In this document: positions 1-11,200 of the stretch, piece by piece
Layout of the letters: each line of letters begins with the position of its first letter
Position numbering within the stretch: the first letter of the stretch is position 1
Assembly (NCBI GenBank): GCA_023375785.1
Contig: SZWC01001208.1
Span: forward strand, 111,352 to 156,706
Length of the DNA stretch: 45,355 bases
Origin: Penium margaritaceum
Taxonomy: Eukaryota > Streptophyta > Zygnematophyceae > Desmidiales > Peniaceae
Direction: 5' to 3'
Translations under genes and position numbers: made by a program
Notes under the pieces: generated by a model
Seen by the model: only the letters and a program-made list of their open reading frames with translations
Told to the model about the DNA's origin: nothing
Databases searched by the model: none

Positions 1-72
1 CCATTTTCTGTCCGAGTGCTGCGCAGAGCGCCGCGCGTGCGTCGTGGCCCGCCAACGTGCAACCATCTGCAG

Positions 73-587
73 GTGGCCCAGGTTCTGCCGTGGACACCAT
101 TCTGTGGGCCGACAACGCCATCAAGGCCACGGGCAACAACGCGCTGGCGTCGAGGCTCGCGCAGACGGCCAACGGCATCTCGTACATGCAGACGGGCATC
201 GGCCTCGTCACGTTCAAGGCCAGCAACCTGCTGGAGGTGTCCGTGCCCAACCTGGCCGGCAACTACTTCACGGCGCAGACGGGCGACGTCGCCGCTGCAC
301 TGACGCGCCCATTCCCGAGTCCTGTGGCGTCGTGGTCGCGCACGAGCCTGGTGTACAAGCGCGGCGTGAAGACGTACCCCCTCGTGTCGTTCATCCTCAG
401 CCTGTGGCGCAGCGACTACACCACGCCCGCCGGCCAGTTCCCCACCGCTGGCCTCGTCAAGAAGTGGGGCCAGTACGTTCTGTCCGCTCCGGGCCAGGCC
501 TTGACCAGGCAGGCCCTCTCCTTCCCCCTGTCGCCGTCGGACACCGCACCCTTCCTCGCCGCACTCCGCAACGTGAGGACCGCCTAA
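73..587 (+). CDS. PstS-like phosphate-binding protein, C-terminal exon (5' end outside window)
   Basis: This is the last exon of a gene whose product resembles the C-terminal half of bacterial PstS, the substrate-binding protein of the phosphate ABC transporter. The frame runs from a splice acceptor (ctgcag, AG at 71-72) to TAA at 585-587. Matching family features, in order, are a GNNALASRLAQTANGISYM stretch (PstS has a GN..V...V..T.GAIGYVE segment), a K.SNL...SV...AGN..TA motif followed by VAAAL, and a TYPLVSFILSLWRSDY segment (PstS: YPIVNFTY....DY) before a C-terminal helix. The second half of the same family starts at 43976 on the same strand, so the two are probably tandem paralogues. Codons are GC-rich, unlike most of the window. 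In bacteria the protein is periplasmic; here secretion is inferred from the paralogue. The exon start is a choice; the frame is also open upstream of it. Family assignment is from motif memory, not a search. Confidence 0.72.
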
Positions 588-1678
588 GCGCTCATGCTCC
601 TCTGCTGCTGTGCACCTTCAGCACCTTGCGGGTCCCGGTGCAGTTTTGATCAGTAGAGGCGGCAGCAATGCTCTGTCTAGGGTGCGTGTGGAGCCGTCTG
701 TGTAGGCACCCTGCTCAACCCATTCTTTTGGCTTGCTCGGGTGTGGAGTGGGAGTGCTACCTGGCTTGGGTCGCATTCGGAATAATCAGTTATCGCTAGT
801 GATTTGGATGGACTCTACTTTCTGATTCCAATTCATGCCACTTTGGTGCGGAGGTACCGCCAGTGGATTATATGGGGCATTGGTGCTTGGTGCATTGCAT
901 CTACTCTGGTGTCTGATTCTATCCTGTACTCGATACACCATCTACGCTGGTACCTTGTTGGCATGCCCCTTTCCGCGTGATGAACAAAACCACAAGTATG
1001 ATGGTGAGGTGAGCCTCAGCTGCAAGCGGTGTACCGCAGCGAAGAGTTTTTTCTGTCCGAGGTGAAATGTGCGGCCAAAAAGAGTGGGATGCATGGACTT
1101 GGGTGAATATGGGGGAAACACCTCGGTGAAGTGAATGGTTGTTGGATGCCCTGGATCCGGCGATAGGGCATTGCTGCCGTTGACAGCCAGTGCATACACA
1201 GGCTGTCTATGGTGAGGTTGGTGGGCTCGTTTCATTTGCGATGCCACGCAAACCTTTGAGGCTGAGGAGCTCTCACCTGCACACATGCCAATCTGTTGCC
1301 TCTGGGGGAATTCCATGTCACTTCATCCTGGTCAGCTGTAGTGGCCATGTGGTAGCAGGAGTGACCTTGATCGTGCCTGTGACCATGTTTGCCTTCTCTG
1401 ACTCGTCACATGTCAAGTGCAAAAAGTCCAGATTCTAAAGCACATTTTGACACTTGGGCTGTGCGGGCTTCTGAGGCAGAACCACTGTCTTCCTTGTCTT
1501 TGCTTCCTTTGCCCTGAATTGCATAGAGAGCTGGTGCGATATCTCACACATCCTTGACAATGTGAGAGGGAGGGGAGCATCCCCACTATCAGCTCATTTT
1601 CTTTACTGTGTTTGTGACTCTGACCTTTCACAGCCATTTCTCGTGCCTTTCAAGACACTATCAACAAATTTCACCTCA
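588..1678. other. 3' flank of the PstS-like gene, no recognised gene
   Basis: After the stop codon the GC-rich coding character fades. Short open frames occur on both strands (for example 835-1065 plus and 942-1316 minus) but overlap each other and show no domain I recognise. This block probably contains the 3' UTR and then intergenic DNA up to the first transposon remnant. Confidence 0.5.
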
Positions 1679-2331
1679 TGACGTGTAACAGTAGCCTGAA
1701 AAGCTTGGCTGGGCTGTGTGGGGACAGACAAGTCTTAATGAGAAGAGGCCTAGAAGCTCTGTTGTCCAAGCTCCACTCTCGCTCACGTGGCACTCGTGCC
1801 CATTCAGCTGACACACAGATGTGAGAACAGCAAATGTTTTGGGGATACGAGCATAACAAATGACTTGGGGAGACGGACATATCATAAGATGAAAAGGATT
1901 CAATGTGACAACTTGACAAAAAGAAACTTCCACGGCGCATGGGGGGTGACGCACGCGGCAGGGTTGATTTGCCCTCAACCCGACCCAGAACCACTGTTTT
2001 GGCCAAAACTGAGTGCACACGCACCCGAATGCAGCACCACCTGAACCTAAGGATGCAGTGTCTCAAGTCAGATGCAACAACTACACAAATGCAAAAACAT
2101 GTACATAAGGCTCAAGGTCAGTAATAAAACTCTAATAAACCGCCAATAAAACTCTAGAGGTTGCATCAAAAGGGCGAGTGTCCTCCGAATACTGTGGCAG
2201 CTGTCGTGCAGCTACGGATGGATGGATCACCACCTAGCAGGATTCGCATGAGGGATGTACATGAGTATGGACACGTCCGAGTTGTCATAGCGAAGTGTAT
2301 GTACAGACGGGAATAACTCACAATTACAACG
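1679..2331 (-). repeat. copia-G 3' LTR (degenerate)
   Basis: This is homologous to the copia-A LTRs at 2657-3302 and 15426-16069. The shared stretch is clearest from about 1930 (cggcgcatgg.gggtgacgcacg, then a block around ccagaaccactgttttgg at about 1985-2003) to 2331, where it is followed by a polypurine-tract complement (ctcccccatgacc). The left boundary is approximate. Direct repeats of aataaaactcta near 2122-2158 lie inside it. Confidence 0.6.
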
Positions 2332-2656
2332 CTCCCCCATGACCCGATGGTAGACATGTCTGTACATGTGTAGAACTGGTACTAGTTTGCAACACGATGC
2401 TCAAATGTCTAGGCGTGCACATCCCACTCTCGGCCACCCTCAAGCTAGGGGCAAAGTCTAACAGGGAATGGCCACCATGAACTTTCCTTCCGCCAGTGCT
2501 TTGGTAAGGAAGTCTGCATATTCCATGTCTATGCCGTCCGTGATGACGAATATCACATATTCCATAAAATAGTACACAAATTGATGCTCATTAGTAGTGT
2601 CCTTTGTGCATGCATGAAATATACTAGATTTTGTGCAATGGCAAGAGCTCTCTAGT
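2332..2656 (-). pseudogene. copia-G pol 3' end (left half, split by copia-A)
   Basis: This segment aligns with 3303-3635 of copia-A, the region after RNase H that holds the ending ..DFLTKALARGKS.. on the minus strand. Homology stops at 2656, exactly where the copia-A LTR begins, and resumes at 16070 on the other side of copia-A with the next part of the same region. This places copia-A as an insertion inside copia-G. No intact reading frame remains. Confidence 0.6.
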
Positions 2657-3302
2657 TGAGAAACTGTTAAGAAGCTTCCTAGCCTTGCTGCTGCTAACGT
2701 GGCGACACTGTCCAGTCAGCTGGTGCACAAGCAAGCAAGCAGGTGCAAGAAACAACAAGGGTCAGGCTAGGGATACACACAAAGTCTCATAAGCTCCAAT
2801 ATCTCAGTAATGCAGAGAGAGATGACATCTGACGAGTACACATTATAAATACATGCTGCGGCGCATAGCAAGTGACGCATGTGACAGTGCCAGTTTGTCC
2901 TAAAATTGGCCCAGAACCACTATTTTGGGCGTAACTCTGCGCACAGGTATCCAAACGTTTTACCGTCCGAACCTAGAGATGAAAAACATTGAGCCAGACA
3001 CTAGGACTGGTCACATGTACAATTCCCGCATCGATGAGTGGACAGACAATGCAAAACATGAAAATCGGGCTCAGAAGCAAATTCATCAAGAAAACTCCTG
3101 CGACTACAGAATAACTACAGAGCATCACAACAAGCACCCGGGATGTTGTGGAAGCTGTCTGGCAGCTGCTGGTGGGTGGAGCCACCACCCGTCGGTGCTC
3201 TTGCACCAGCCGGGTCCGCACCAGGGATCTGCACGAGCATGGACACGAACAAGTGGTCACAATAAACTGTACAAACAGACGGGGACGACTCACATCACAA
3301 CA
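2657..3302 (-). repeat. copia-A 3' LTR
   Basis: On the plus strand it begins TGAGAAACTG and ends ACATCACAACA, so in element sense it runs TG...CA. It is about 646 bp and pairs with 15426-16069 (about 644 bp). The two are roughly 80 percent identical by eye. On its internal side it abuts a polypurine tract (element sense tcatggggaag, 3303-3313). Confidence 0.8.
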
Positions 3303-3313
3303 CTTCCCCATGA
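3303..3313 (-). other. copia-A polypurine tract
   Basis: In element sense the sequence TCATGGGGAAG directly precedes LTR start TGTTGTGATG. A purine run next to the 3' LTR is the plus-strand primer site of LTR retrotransposons. Confidence 0.65.
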
Positions 3314-3429
3314 CCTGATGGTACGCATGTCCATACATGTACAAAACTAACTCAGGTTTGCAACAAGATACTCAACATTCCATGCTCACAAACCTGCCTC
3401 TCAGCCACTCTTAGGCAAGGGGCAAAGCC

Positions 3430-6400
3430 GGACAGAAAAAATGACCACCATGGACTTTCCGCGTGCGAGTGCCTTGGTCAAGAAATCAGCCCGCTGCATG
3501 TCCGTGCCAACCTAGATGACGGTAATCACCTATCGCTCCATAAGACCATGCACAAAGTGATGCCCACAGTAATTTTCTTTGAGCGTACATGAAACACACT
3601 AGAGTTTTCTACATTTACAAGAGCACTCTGGTTGCACAGTGTAGAACAATGCAAGGTACAGACTGATGGAACTCTCAAAACAGACACTATAGCCACACCG
3701 CCTCTGCAGCCCCAGCCTCTAAGGAAACATACCCAGCCTGTAATGAGCTACGTGCAATACAATCCTGCTTGCCACTGTGTCACGACATAACGGTGCCACC
3801 CAGGAGGAACACGTAGCATGTCCGACTGCGCCCATCAAGACTCCACATCCATACAGAGTCTGTGTAGCTGTCGACTACCATCAAACATTGCCGTTGAAAA
3901 CAGAGTCCGAGGTACGGTGTGGAGACCACGTACTGCACCACTTGCACAACCATGTGAAGGGCCCTCGCTTGAGGAAACTGTGAAAACTGTGCAAGGAGGT
4001 TTATGGCAAAGGCAATTCCGGGTCGTGTGGTGGCAGCTTAGTACATGAAAGAGCCAATCAGGCTCAAGTAAAGGGTCACGTCCATTATCTCTCATTGCTG
4101 TGCTAGATCATCCATATTTGGAGCATCTTGTCTATCGGGTGTGATGGGGGTGGAGGGTGTGGGATTTGTACCAAGGTAGTAGGCAAACTGCTCCTCCAGA
4201 AAGCGGGCATAACGTGCCTGATGTAACAAGAGTTTCTACAGCTGACGATCACGTACGATCTCCATCTCGTGAAACACAGCTACAGGGCCAAGGTCCTTCA
4301 TCATGTAGACAACGTTAAGGGCTGCCTTAGCCTCCTTCATGACCTCCATAGGAAGAGACACAAGCAGGAGATCGTTCACGTAGACCAGGATGCCGGTGAA
4401 TCTCTCAACTGTCTGTCTTAGAAAGAGGGACAAGTCATCGTTACTTTGTACGTAACCGGCACGTGTCAGTGTGCTGGTGATCTCCAAGTTCCAGAACCTA
4501 GGTGACTGTTTCTTGCGCAGAAGCCAGACCTTGTCACTGACTACAAATATAGGTGGCCAGACTATGTAGATCTCCTCCTCTAAGGTGCCATAGAGGAACA
4601 TGTTCTTTACATCCATCTGGCACAGGTCCTAGTCGTGGTGAGCATTAACCCCAAACAGAGCACGAGCCAACGTGTGCAAAGGTGTCAGTGAAACTTACAC
4701 CATCAACCTGTGAGAAGCCCTTGGTTGTCAAGCAAGCCTTGTAGCAATCCAGTGTGCCACCAAACTTCACCTTATTACGAAAGACCCACTTTGTCTGTAG
4801 CCTTACGCCCAGGCAGAAGGTCAAAAAGCTCACAGACACCGTGCTCACGGATGGTACTGAGCTCATCCTCACAAGAAGCACGTCACAAGACTACATCTTG
4901 AGTTGAGAGTGCTTTCTTCAATGTGCCTAGATCAGACATCGTTGAGGGAGAGCTCTGGGTGGCTAAGACACAGGCCTCCGGACTCGGTCTGACCACGACA
5001 AGGTCGGCTATGGCATCGCAACCGACCAAGAACTCTCGGGATACCAACTCGTAACTGAAAGAAAATGCTGGATGCACATCTGTATATTTTTCCTGGACAC
5101 TAAGGCCAAGGGTCTTTGTGCCAGGCTCGCCACTCTGAACACTACAAGGGGCGCGTCTAGGCGCTGATTCAGCAATCCCCTGAGCCCTAGAGGCTAGTGG
5201 TTGGAGATGACCAACGGGCTCCCGGGAGTAGCCTGATGTTGAGGCGGTAGAGAAGGCTACTAGGTTATAGCCATAAGGGAAATACGAGCATGGACGGGAG
5301 CGGGTGTGACTAGAGATGTTGTCACTCGCACGAGATCAGGTATTCGTGAAGGGAGTGACACTGGCATAGAATCAGGTTTGCCACAGGGGACTGAATCTCG
5401 TACAAGATCAGGTGTGCCCGAGGAGACCGACATTGGCACGGGATGAGGTGTGTCAGAGGGGACCGACGCTGGCACGGGATCGGGTGTTTGAAAGGGGTTC
5501 GACACTGGCACGGGATAAAGTGTGTCAGAGGGGTCTGACACTGGCATGGGGTCAGATGTGTTAGAGGGGCTACTGGACCTAGAACCACGATGGCCGGATT
5601 GTCAGCAGACGGAAACCGCAACACAGGTGAGGAGGCCCGGACGGACCCATCTACAGGACTAGACTCCTCCATCTGGCGAGAAGCCACACAGATAGGAACG
5701 TGGTCAAAGGCTAGCGACAGAATTCTGGACAATTCACGATAGGTGAGAGCCTCAAAGAAGAGAGTATCTCGAGACTCAACAATGCGATGGTGAGCAGGGT
5801 GCCAAAAACGCCAGGCCTTTGACCATGCAGAGATGCCGAGGAATGTAAACATGCAACCTCGAGGTGAGACCTTGGACCCTTACTGGTCCTCAATGTACCA
5901 GACGCAGGCGAGGGACCCTCAAACGTGGGCGAGATGGATATTAGCACGATGGTTGAACCATAGCTCGTACGCCGTGACATGGTCTGGAAGCGGACCATGT
6001 GATAAGTGGTTCCAGACCCATGTCATGTAGGAGAAGCCCTCAAAGGCAAAAGACTCCAGAAGAAAGCACTCTGACCGCACAGTACGAACGTCATCCTCCA
6101 TGGTGCGATTCCAACGCTGAGACACAACGTTCTGCTGTGGTGTAGTAGGGGCATCGAGCTGGTGAAAATAACCGTGCTCAGCAAAGAAGGCATCCATCTT
6201 ACCTAAGAAATCGCCACTATGATCGGAGCCGAATGAGTGGAAGGTGTAACGAGAGTGATGCTCAACCATCACCAGCCACAGGAAGACCGCCAGGGCGGCA
6301 TCACTCTTGTGGTGGAGGCTGTAAACCCATCACATTCGGGTGAATTCATTGGTCAGGGGTGAGAACATATCGACCCTGATCCGAGAGAGACTTTGTTGGA

Positions 6401-7344
6401 AGAGGATTGAGAAGGTCTAAGTGGACCAACTCTAGTGGACGTAGTGCCCGGGAAGATGAGTCAGGGTAAGAGCTGTGTTGCATCTTACCCTGGGCACAAA
6501 AAACACAATCGGTCTTGGGTGGCTTCTGAGAGGAAGCTGCGTCAAGACCAAGGGCTGGCTAACTTTGAATAAGCTTGGACAAAGTGTCCGATCTCACATG
6601 GTAGAGGCGACGATGTAACAAGCACTGGTGCTCAGGGGAGAGAGCACCAGTGAAAAACACACATGCAGAAGGGAAACGGGAGAAGAAATAGAGGGAATGA
6701 AATGAGACACATAATGGAGGTCATCAACCACGGAAGCACGAAGCACGATTGCACGTGTGTCAAGAGCAGTCACTATGACTGAGTGCTCAACAGTCAGACC
6801 CATCTTGGTGCATGTACGAACATAGATCAGGCTGAGATCAAGAGCAGGGACATAGAGCACATCGAAAATGTGCAAGGGGCCAGATGGACCATCAAACCAC
6901 ACAACCCCAACTACCTGCATAGGCAATGACTAACTAGACCCCGTGCGAACGGACCGAACGGACGCAACGGGACCGGCACAACAAGGTCACTATGACAAAA
7001 CTTCATCTGATGGGTGGCACTAGATTCAATGATCCAGGTGCCACTGTGCTCACGAACAGTCTTTAACACTGAAAAACATGCCATAGAACACACTGCCTCA
7101 AATGGACGTGTAGCAGAGGACAGCCATGAACAACACGGATTTGTGACTCGTCAAGCCAGTCGGTACTGTCAGGTCCATCCTCATCGTTAACCAACTGAGC
7201 TCCTTTACAAGCATCATCACGGGCACAAAACGCATTATAGGCTGTCTTGGGACCACTCGTCTGTGAGAACACACTCACACCTCCCTGAGTATGAAGCGTC
7301 CGAAGCAAAGGAAGCTCCACAATCGTGCGGTCCCGAGGATCCAT
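3430..7344 (-). pseudogene. copia-A pol (protease, integrase, reverse transcriptase, RNase H), decayed
   Basis: Read on the minus strand the domain order is Ty1/copia: protease (WIIESSATHQM, about 7050-6990; the family has WIIDSGATHHM), the LYVPALDLSLI segment (6870-6830), integrase zinc-binding end and HLDL (about 6500-6400), catalytic core with SDHSGDF and TPQQN (6240-6120), then YELWF. A proline-rich linker (5260-5850) contains a 36-bp tandem repeat. RT follows (KWVFR, KGFSQVDGVSF at 4810-4700; MDVKNMFLYG at 4616; YVNDLLLVS near 4380-4350 where the family has YVDD), then RNase H (QAGYVSLEAGAAEAVWL, about 3755-3700) and the DFLTKALARGK end near 3460. Several stops and frameshifts break it. 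The Asp-to-Asn change in the RT active site alone should kill polymerase activity. Originally its product would have been a Gag-Pol polyprotein acting in cytoplasmic particles. Confidence 0.85.
5297..5584 (-). repeat. 36-bp tandem repeat (8 units) in copia-A pol linker
   Basis: Units start at 5297, 5333, 5369, 5405, 5441, 5477, 5513 and 5549. Each is exactly 36 bp, so it encodes a 12-residue unit on the minus strand of the form (D/N)P(V/M)PVS.PS.TP. It lies between integrase and reverse transcriptase, a region that is variable and disordered in copia polyproteins. Confidence 0.85.
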
Positions 7345-7508
7345 ATCACTGCTGTTGCCTGGTAAACCTGATGCATCTGCTATAGTCGTGGTCGCGACAC
7401 GCTCCGTTCGTGTGTCACTGGAGGAAATCCGCTACGTGTGCATTGTCTGAAGGCTGTGAAAAATCTGAGGCCAATCAAGGGGCTGCTCACACTCAATGTA
7501 GCGGTAAG
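7345..7508 (-). pseudogene. copia-A gag, C-terminal piece (beyond the copia-B insertion)
   Basis: This is the short minus-strand segment between the copia-B left LTR and the copia-A protease region. The first codons after the LTR read HYRYIECEQPLDW in part, which completes a zinc-knuckle-like arrangement begun at 13163-13210 (CARANCGSAHY). The identity as Gag rests on position and on that split motif. Confidence 0.5.
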
Positions 7509-8222
7509 TGTTGACATGGTGTGCCCCTTGCCATGATTGCCGTTGATCGTACTCCCTGGTTCGACCATTGAGGAGTGGGCAAACACTTGATCTGACTTGA
7601 TTTGGATTCTTTGGATTCTCCCATGCAAGATCGAGCTTTGAATTGCTCATTTTTAGTCAGCATTCAGAAATTTAGCCTAGCCCAATGTTTGGGCGTTTGG
7701 CGTTGACTCTGGTACTCGCCATGGGTGGCAGGATAATCCACCGCCAGTGATCCAAGTTCATCTACAACGAGCTCCAAATGTACCAGGGGCATGAATGAAG
7801 TGACCAAAAGGACCTGCTTGACCAGGGTGAACTTTTCCTTGACTCCTGGACGAGTAAAGGCGCTCCGTCGGGTCATCGTCGAAGCACCTCCCATTGCCTA
7901 GCGTGCAAGGCAAGGTGGACATCTCCACCAAGGGTTACTTCGACGGCCGTAGCCGGGGCTTTACTACTCCAATTTGGATGTGCTTGGATGCGTTGGAAAT
8001 CTTAGATCACAGTCTATCAGGATGCAATGTAATCTCACTACGCTAAATAACAAAAAAGTATTTCAATTCAATTCTACTGAATTCGACGTGTTCTTCCCAC
8101 TCATATCCATGATCCTTGTGCTCCACACTCTTCACCATTGGTGTCCATTGCCGCAAAAACTGGTAGCATACATCAGTGAGATCTAGTCATTCTTGAGGGT
8201 GCCACAACACCTACTAGTGCCA
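7509..8222 (+). repeat. copia-B 5' LTR
   Basis: Starts TGTTGACATGG and ends ACTAGTGCCA (TG...CA), about 714 bp. It pairs with 12469-13162. Identity is roughly 85 percent by eye over the central 240 bp. Open frames listed inside it on the minus strand are antisense shadows. The flanking 5-mers (gtaag on the left, atagt on the right) do not form a perfect target duplication. Confidence 0.88.
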
Positions 8223-8227
8223 AGGAA

Positions 8228-8242
8228 GGGTTATGGGCCCAC
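8228..8242 (+). other. copia-B primer binding site: internal initiator tRNA-Met (half-tRNA) type
   Basis: GGGTTATGGGCCCAC lies 5 bases after the LTR. It is the reverse complement of the anticodon arm of eukaryotic initiator tRNA-Met (GTGGGCCCATAACCC in plants), not of the tRNA 3' end. The same arrangement is known for Drosophila copia and yeast Ty5, which are primed by the 5' half of initiator tRNA-Met cleaved in the anticodon region. The tRNA comparison is from memory. Confidence 0.75.
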
Positions 8243-8292
8243 GTGCCTAGAAGTGCCCTAGCTCTATAGCTTTCACACTACCACCGTGCACC

Positions 8293-11200
8293 ATGGCAAC
8301 AACTGAGCAAGAGAGCATCGGCGCCGTCTCAAAGTTTGACAGGAACGGCTTTCCTTTGTGGAGGTGGAAGATTGAGGTCTACCTTGATGACAAAGGCCTG
8401 CTTGAGCTGTTCAACGGTAAAGAAGCTGCCCCTCTGGATACTACGACACCAGAGGAAGTGGAAAAATACAAGAAATGCAACGAGAAGGCGCATACTTTAT
8501 TGGTGTTCGTGCTTGCTCCGACGTAGTACGCAATAATTCAAGGATGTATGGAGGCCACAGAGGCCTAGAAGAAGCTCTGTACCATGTACCAGTCCACCAA
8601 CCTTGCTAACCAGCTCTTTGTCTTCAAGAAGCTCGTCACTCTCCGAGCCAACGACGACGATGACATCATGGAGATCCTATAGCAGATAGAGTCACATATT
8701 GACGAGTGAGTAGCCACCGGGTGGAAGGTTGACCCTTGGCTGCAAGCTATGATCCTCCTCCTAGCCTTGCCGGACAGTTGGAGTCCCATGATCACTGTTA
8801 TAGGCGGCTGGTCCGCCGATGAGATGAAGTCAGCAAAGGTGGCTGAGTACGTCCACAATGAATGGATGCAGCGTGGCGGGAGAGAGAGGGGGGGAACATC
8901 TAGTTCTGCCTATGCCGTCTACCCTGAAGGTGGAGGGGGAGGCAAGAAGGGGAAGGGTGCCAAGCAAGGCACCAAGAAAGGTGAGAAGAAGGGAGAGTGC
9001 TACGTGTGTGACAAAGAAGGCCACTATGCATGAAATTGCTCCAACAAGAAGTCGGACCAGTCGGGGAAGGCTGGAAAGAAGGACAGCCATACGATGATGG
9101 CAAAGGAGTCTGCGCACTTGACAGATCCGGGAGTCTCCGTGATTGACTCAGGATTGGGCTGCCACACGCAATGCAAGTGGACGGCATTTGTCACCTATGG
9201 TACCTCGGAGCGGCGCATGATGGTGGCCAACGACAAAACAGAGTTGGCTGTCGGTGAAGGTAACTTTTGCATCGAGGTGGATGTGGACGGAGAAGCTATG
9301 ATGAGCACAACTCACGACGTGCTCCACATGTCCAATTTTGGGGCAAATGTGCTGTTAGTGAGCCGCCTTACCGAAAACGGGCATGAGGTGCTCTTCAACA
9401 AAAACGAGACCATCATCCGAAAGGAGGAAAATGGCCAGGTGATTTCACGTGGAAAGCGAGTGGATAACTAATACCTACTCTGTGCAAAGATCCTTGCCAG
9501 GTTGATGAGGTCCGACGTCGTCCACCTCGCAAATTAGGACAATGGAGACTTGGACATGTGGCACTGCCGCCTGTGTCACATCGCTCCCTCAACTGTGAGG
9601 GACATGGCATAGAAGGAAGTGGTGCGGGGTCTTGAGGTCAAGAGCCTTGATGCAGCCAAGAACGTGGTGTACGAGTCGTGCATGGCCGGCAAGGCAACAC
9701 GGCAGCTGTTTTATGGCAAAGGGACACGCGCAGTGGCAAAATTGGAGGTAGTTCACACTGATGTGTGCGGACCATTTGAGAGCTCCATCGGGGGCGCTCG
9801 CTCCATTGTGACCTTCATCGACAACCATAGCCGTAAGCTCTACCTCTACATCATTAAGAGGAAGACTGATGGCTTGTCGTGCATGTAGGAGTTTGTGGCA
9901 ATAGTGGAGCGGCAAACAGAGTTGAAGGTGAAGGCATTCCGGGGCGACAACGGCGGTGAGTACGAGGACTACTCGGCGTGGATGACGAGCAAGGGATTAC
10001 GTGGCAGAAAACTATGCCACATTCTTTGCAGCAGAACGACGTCATTGAGAGGACGGATTGTACCATCCTCAACATGGACCGGTCTATGTTGAGCGATGCT
10101 GGCCTCGCGTAGCGGTACTCGGGCAAGGCGGCACAGATAGCGGCGTACATCATGAACCTGACGCCAACAAACCTGCTAAAAGACGCAGAGTCCATGGTGT
10201 AGAAGATGCCACAAGAGGTGTGGAGCAGGAGCAAGCCAACTGTGGCTCACCTCCACAAGTTTGGCTGTTTGGCACATACTATTGTGCAGGCCCGGGAGAA
10301 GCGGGACAAGCTGGATCCATGAACTCGCCGGTGTATCTTCGTCGGGTATGAGAGCGGGACCAAGGCGTACTGGCTCTTTGACCTGCGGAGGTGGCAGATC
10401 AAGAAGAGTCACGACGTCACGTTCGACGAGGGTAGCCGTTGGAAGGACAAGGACACAGATCTCTCCAAGCGTGGGGAGTGGTTGCCACTCCTTGAGGGGG
10501 AGATCCTGGAGGAAGTAAAAGAGGGTGACGTCCTAGCAGCTCCAAGTGGCGAGAACCATCCGGGGGATGGGGGAGTGGCTGATTTGCACTCAGCCGAGTC
10601 GGACAATGAGTCTGAAGCACCGGCAATAGTGGAGCTGAATCAAGAGGTGGGGATTGAGCCCTCATCTCCATGGTACCTGAGAGAGGGGGAGCAGGAGAGC
10701 GGTGTAAGTGGCACCACAAGAGGGTAGCAATAGCAGTAGCAACAACAACAGTAGTCTCAACAGTAGCAGCCTCGGAGAAGCGAACACGCAAGGAGGATAG
10801 CAAAACGGTACGATGTCACTGAGGGCATCTGGACTGGGTTCACTTGAGCGTTCTTTGCGTCAGAGGATCCTGAGACCGTCTAGGAGGCTTTGCAATGGAA
10901 GGATGGGACTGAGTTAGAGGCAGCTCACCTCCCATGAAGAGAATGGCACTTGGCAACTGATCGACAGGCTGGAGGGCGCAAACATTGTCGGCTCCAAGTG
11001 GATCTTCAAGAAGAATATCACCAAGGAGGAGAAGGTAGAGCATTACAAGGGATAGCTTGTTATGAAGGGGTGCACCTAACGAAAGGGTGAACACTACGAT
11101 GAAACCTTCACACCAGTGGCAAAGTTTACCTCCATCTGCTCCATCCTCTCGGTGACGGCAGCGCACGACTACGAAGTCCACCAAATGGATATGACAACCA

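Noticed and set aside
942..1316. 124-codon minus-strand frame downstream of the PstS-like gene
   Set aside because: No motif, overlaps other equally open frames, no start context; likely chance.
7380..7894. Minus-strand frames over the copia-B LTR
   Set aside because: They recur in both LTR copies (7380-7894 and 12626-12895) and are antisense to the LTR.
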